Below, in pieces: positions 7,039-7,061 of a DNA stretch of 7,061 nucleotides (its first letter is position 1; each line of letters starts with the position of its first letter). The stretch comes from an uncultured Eubacteriales bacterium. Lineage in GTDB: Bacteria; Bacillota; Clostridia; UMGS1810. The stretch lies in the NCBI GenBank assembly GCA_902493665.1, contig CABUQL010000062.1, positions 1 to 7,061 on the forward strand, in the 5' to 3' direction. The translations under genes were made by a program, and so were the position numbers. The notes beneath the pieces were generated by a model. That model did no database searches and had not been told where the DNA came from. It saw only the letters and a list, made by a program, of their open reading frames with translations.

Positions 7039-7061
7039 CATAAGGGGCATGATCCCTTATG
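7039..7061 (+). terminator. Inverted repeat at window end, possible operon terminator
   Basis: CATAAGGG (7039-7046) and CCCTTATG (7054-7061) form a perfect 8-base-pair stem around a seven-base loop, and G7047 can wobble-pair with T7053. It begins 14 bases after the ligase stop. The two bases before the left arm (AG, 7036-7037, then G) would allow the stem to lengthen if the sequence continues CCT. The T tract needed to call a terminator would lie outside the window. Confidence 0.5.

Noticed and set aside
1..7061. Mobile elements, CRISPR arrays, phage or defence genes
   Set aside because: No transposase, integrase, regularly spaced repeats or terminal inverted repeats with target duplications were seen. 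The only tandem repeat is the two-copy 14-base unit.

Overview
The window looks like chromosome of a low-GC, endospore-forming anaerobic Firmicute (class Clostridia). The reasons are two dedicated sporulation genes (gpr and spoIIP), a T-box riboswitch, strong AGGAGG-type ribosome binding sites and A/T-rich intergenic DNA. All genes lie on the + strand. I could not run a taxonomic search, so a more precise placement would be a guess.

Region by region: (1) 1-1102 is the 3' part of polynucleotide phosphorylase (pnp). It carries an apparent 8-base deletion near 221 that breaks the frame inside the second RNase PH domain. It ends in a very clear intrinsic terminator at 1113-1151. (2) 1210-3316 is the sporulation pair gpr (germination protease for small acid-soluble spore proteins) and spoIIP (peptidoglycan hydrolase of the engulfment machinery). 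(3) 3317-3464 is a short gene-free stretch with no convincing function. (4) 3465-3780 holds a near-perfect sigma-A promoter and a complete T-box leader. Its specifier codon reads UAC (tyrosine), and its UGGU acceptor-pairing bulge predicts an A discriminator base, which fits tRNA-Tyr. (5) 3817-7024 is the T-box-controlled unit: a sodium:solute symporter (SSS family) followed 35 bases later by an AMP-forming acyl/aryl-CoA ligase. The ligase is interrupted by an apparent one-base deletion near 6729. (6) The window ends inside an inverted repeat that may be the operon terminator.

The most interesting point is the pairing of a tyrosine-sensing T-box with a Na+ symporter and an acid:CoA ligase, neither of which is an obvious tyrosine gene. 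A plausible reading (inference) is salvage of an aromatic acid such as 4-hydroxyphenylacetate. The acid would be imported with Na+, activated to its CoA thioester, reductively carboxylated elsewhere in the genome by a 2-oxoacid:ferredoxin oxidoreductase, and transaminated to tyrosine. The system would be induced when uncharged tRNA-Tyr accumulates. Direct tyrosine uptake is the simpler alternative for the transporter alone.

Two otherwise well-conserved genes carry frame breaks within 7 kb. Assembly or sequencing error therefore has to be weighed against genuine gene decay.
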